Shown here: positions 5,016 through 5,790 of the stretch, in pieces
Position numbering within the stretch: the first letter of the stretch is position 1
Layout of the letters: each line of letters starts with the position of its first letter
Origin: Bdellovibrionales bacterium
GTDB lineage: Bacteria; Bdellovibrionota; Bdellovibrionia; Bdellovibrionales; JAMPXM01
NCBI GenBank assembly: GCA_005793615.1
Contig: SXRI01000005.1
Coordinates: 1-5,790, forward strand
Direction: 5' to 3'
DNA length: 5,790 nt
Translations under genes and position numbers: made by a program
Notes under the pieces: model-generated
Told to the model about the DNA's origin: nothing
The model's database searches: none
Seen by the model: the letters and a program-made list of their open reading frames with translations, nothing else

Positions 5016-5790
5016 ATGGCAGTAAATCCTAACTCACACATTATAGCTGTTACCGGTGGAAAAGGCGGCGTTGGAAAGAGTGTTTTCAGCGCCAATCTGG
5101 CTCTGTCATTTTTGATGGAAATGCGCTTACCGACATTGCTTATTGATCTCGATTCACAGAGTTGCGGTGATCAAAACGTCATCGTGGGCCTTCGTGAGCC
5201 TAAAACCATTGCCGAAGTCTCTAACTTTATTGGCTCAATCAGCGCCAATAATGTTTCCCAGGTCGTAAGTTTACACCCGGGAACCAATCTCGCGTACATC
5301 GGCGCCGTTCGCGGTCGCGAAGAAACTCTCAATGTGGTTCCCGAGACCGCAATCAAACAAATCGAAGCTCTAAGTAACATTTATCGCCACATCATCATTG
5401 ACCTTGGCTCGCAGCTTTCGACATTGCAAATGATGGTCATCGAACGGGCGACGACCTTGATTATCGTTACCACTCCCGAGGTACTCGCTGTAAATCAGAC
5501 CATGCGCCTGATGGGCGAACTCTCGGCCGCCAGTTTGCCAACTGACATGATGCAAGTGGTGATCAACAAAGCGAGCCCCACTGGGCTAGCGCCTGCAGCT
5601 ATCGGCCAGACTCTGCGCCGCCCGGTACTCGGAATTATCCCGCAGGACGACAACCTTGCATCAGGCGCCCTTCAGCGCTCGACACCTGTAGTTGTTGGCC
5701 AAACAAAGAGCCCCGTCTCAGTCGCTCATTTCGAGGTGGTAAGAAAATTGACCGGCGGAATTTTGAGTCAACTCAAAGCTCAGGCACGAC
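5016..5790 (+). CDS. ParA/MinD-type ATPase, CpaE/TadZ-like, 3' end outside window
   Basis: The frame opens at ATG 5016 (in-frame TAG at 5010-5012 just upstream; GAGGT at 5001-5005) and stays open for 258 residues to the right edge. It has the deviant Walker A motif KGGVGKS (K16-S22, signature Lys16 and P-loop Lys21), a Walker A' strand LLIDLDSQSCGD (D44, D46), and Walker B YRHIIIDLG (D129), followed by RATTLIIVTTPEVLAVNQT, typical of MinD/CpaE proteins. Position after cpaC matches cpaE/tadZ, whose product localises the Tad machine at the inner membrane or pole. Unlike most CpaE/TadZ it begins at once with the ATPase domain and lacks the N-terminal receiver-like domain of about 130-150 residues. 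The visible part already spans a full MinD-like domain, so the gene may end just outside or continue into another domain. A stand-alone MinD-like partitioning ATPase is less likely given the context. Confidence 0.85.
   Translation, partial: MAVNPNSHIIAVTGGKGGVGKSVFSANLALSFLMEMRLPTLLIDLDSQSCGDQNVIVGLREPKTIAEVSNFIGSISANNVSQVVSLHPGTNLAYIGAVRGREETLNVVPETAIKQIEALSNIYRHIIIDLGSQLSTLQMMVIERATTLIIVTTPEVLAVNQTMRLMGELSAASLPTDMMQVVINKASPTGLAPAAIGQTLRRPVLGIIPQDDNLASGALQRSTPVVVGQTKSPVSVAHFEVVRKLTGGILSQLKAQAR

Overview
The window is most of the first half of a tad/flp (type IVb, 'tight adherence') pilus locus, all on the + strand. Its content is a 5'-truncated Flp major pilin, four further pilin-like or TadE-like genes, the prepilin peptidase TadV/CpaA, the periplasmic assembly protein CpaB/RcpC, the outer-membrane secretin CpaC/RcpA and, cut by the right edge, a ParA/MinD-type ATPase of the CpaE/TadZ kind. 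The secretin with a signal peptide shows a diderm host. The GATEY-type pilin, the balanced base composition by eye, and the insertion of several TadE-like genes between tadV and cpaB fit a bacterium of the Bdellovibrionota or former Deltaproteobacteria. I favour a Bdellovibrio relative, but this is inference from gene style; no taxonomic marker is present.

Layout: 2-181 flp (start lies left of the window); 205-426 a 73-residue pilin-like protein that starts directly with the hydrophobic pilin segment and has no leader; 423-917 tadV; 914-1201 a small TadE-like prepilin; 1198-1842 a large pseudopilin with Asp at +5; 1836-2360 a second large TadE-like pseudopilin; 2386-3267 cpaB; 3274-4914 cpaC; 4915-5015 the only real intergenic gap, with candidate promoters; 5016-5790 cpaE/tadZ-like ATPase, open at the right edge. 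The genes from 205 to 2360 overlap by 4-7 bases (ATGA, ATGA, TTGA, then 7 bases), which points to one translationally coupled operon; cpaB and cpaC follow after 25 and 6 bases.

How it works together (known for Tad systems): TadV cleaves and matures Flp and the pseudopilins; Flp polymerises into the fibre; the minor pilins probably prime or cap it; the fibre leaves through the CpaC secretin, with CpaB spanning the periplasm; the CpaE/TadZ ATPase positions the machine at its cytoplasmic face. The motor ATPase (TadA/CpaF) and inner-membrane platform (TadB/TadC) are not visible and are expected to the right.

The most interesting features are the leaderless pilin-like protein, which aligns from its initiator Met with the +2 position of its neighbour's predicted mature form; the unusual number of distinct pilin-like genes (five); the Asp-for-Glu change at +5 in one of them; and a FliA-like promoter candidate that would give the ATPase and downstream genes separate control. 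I found no CRISPR array, tRNA, rRNA or mobile element.
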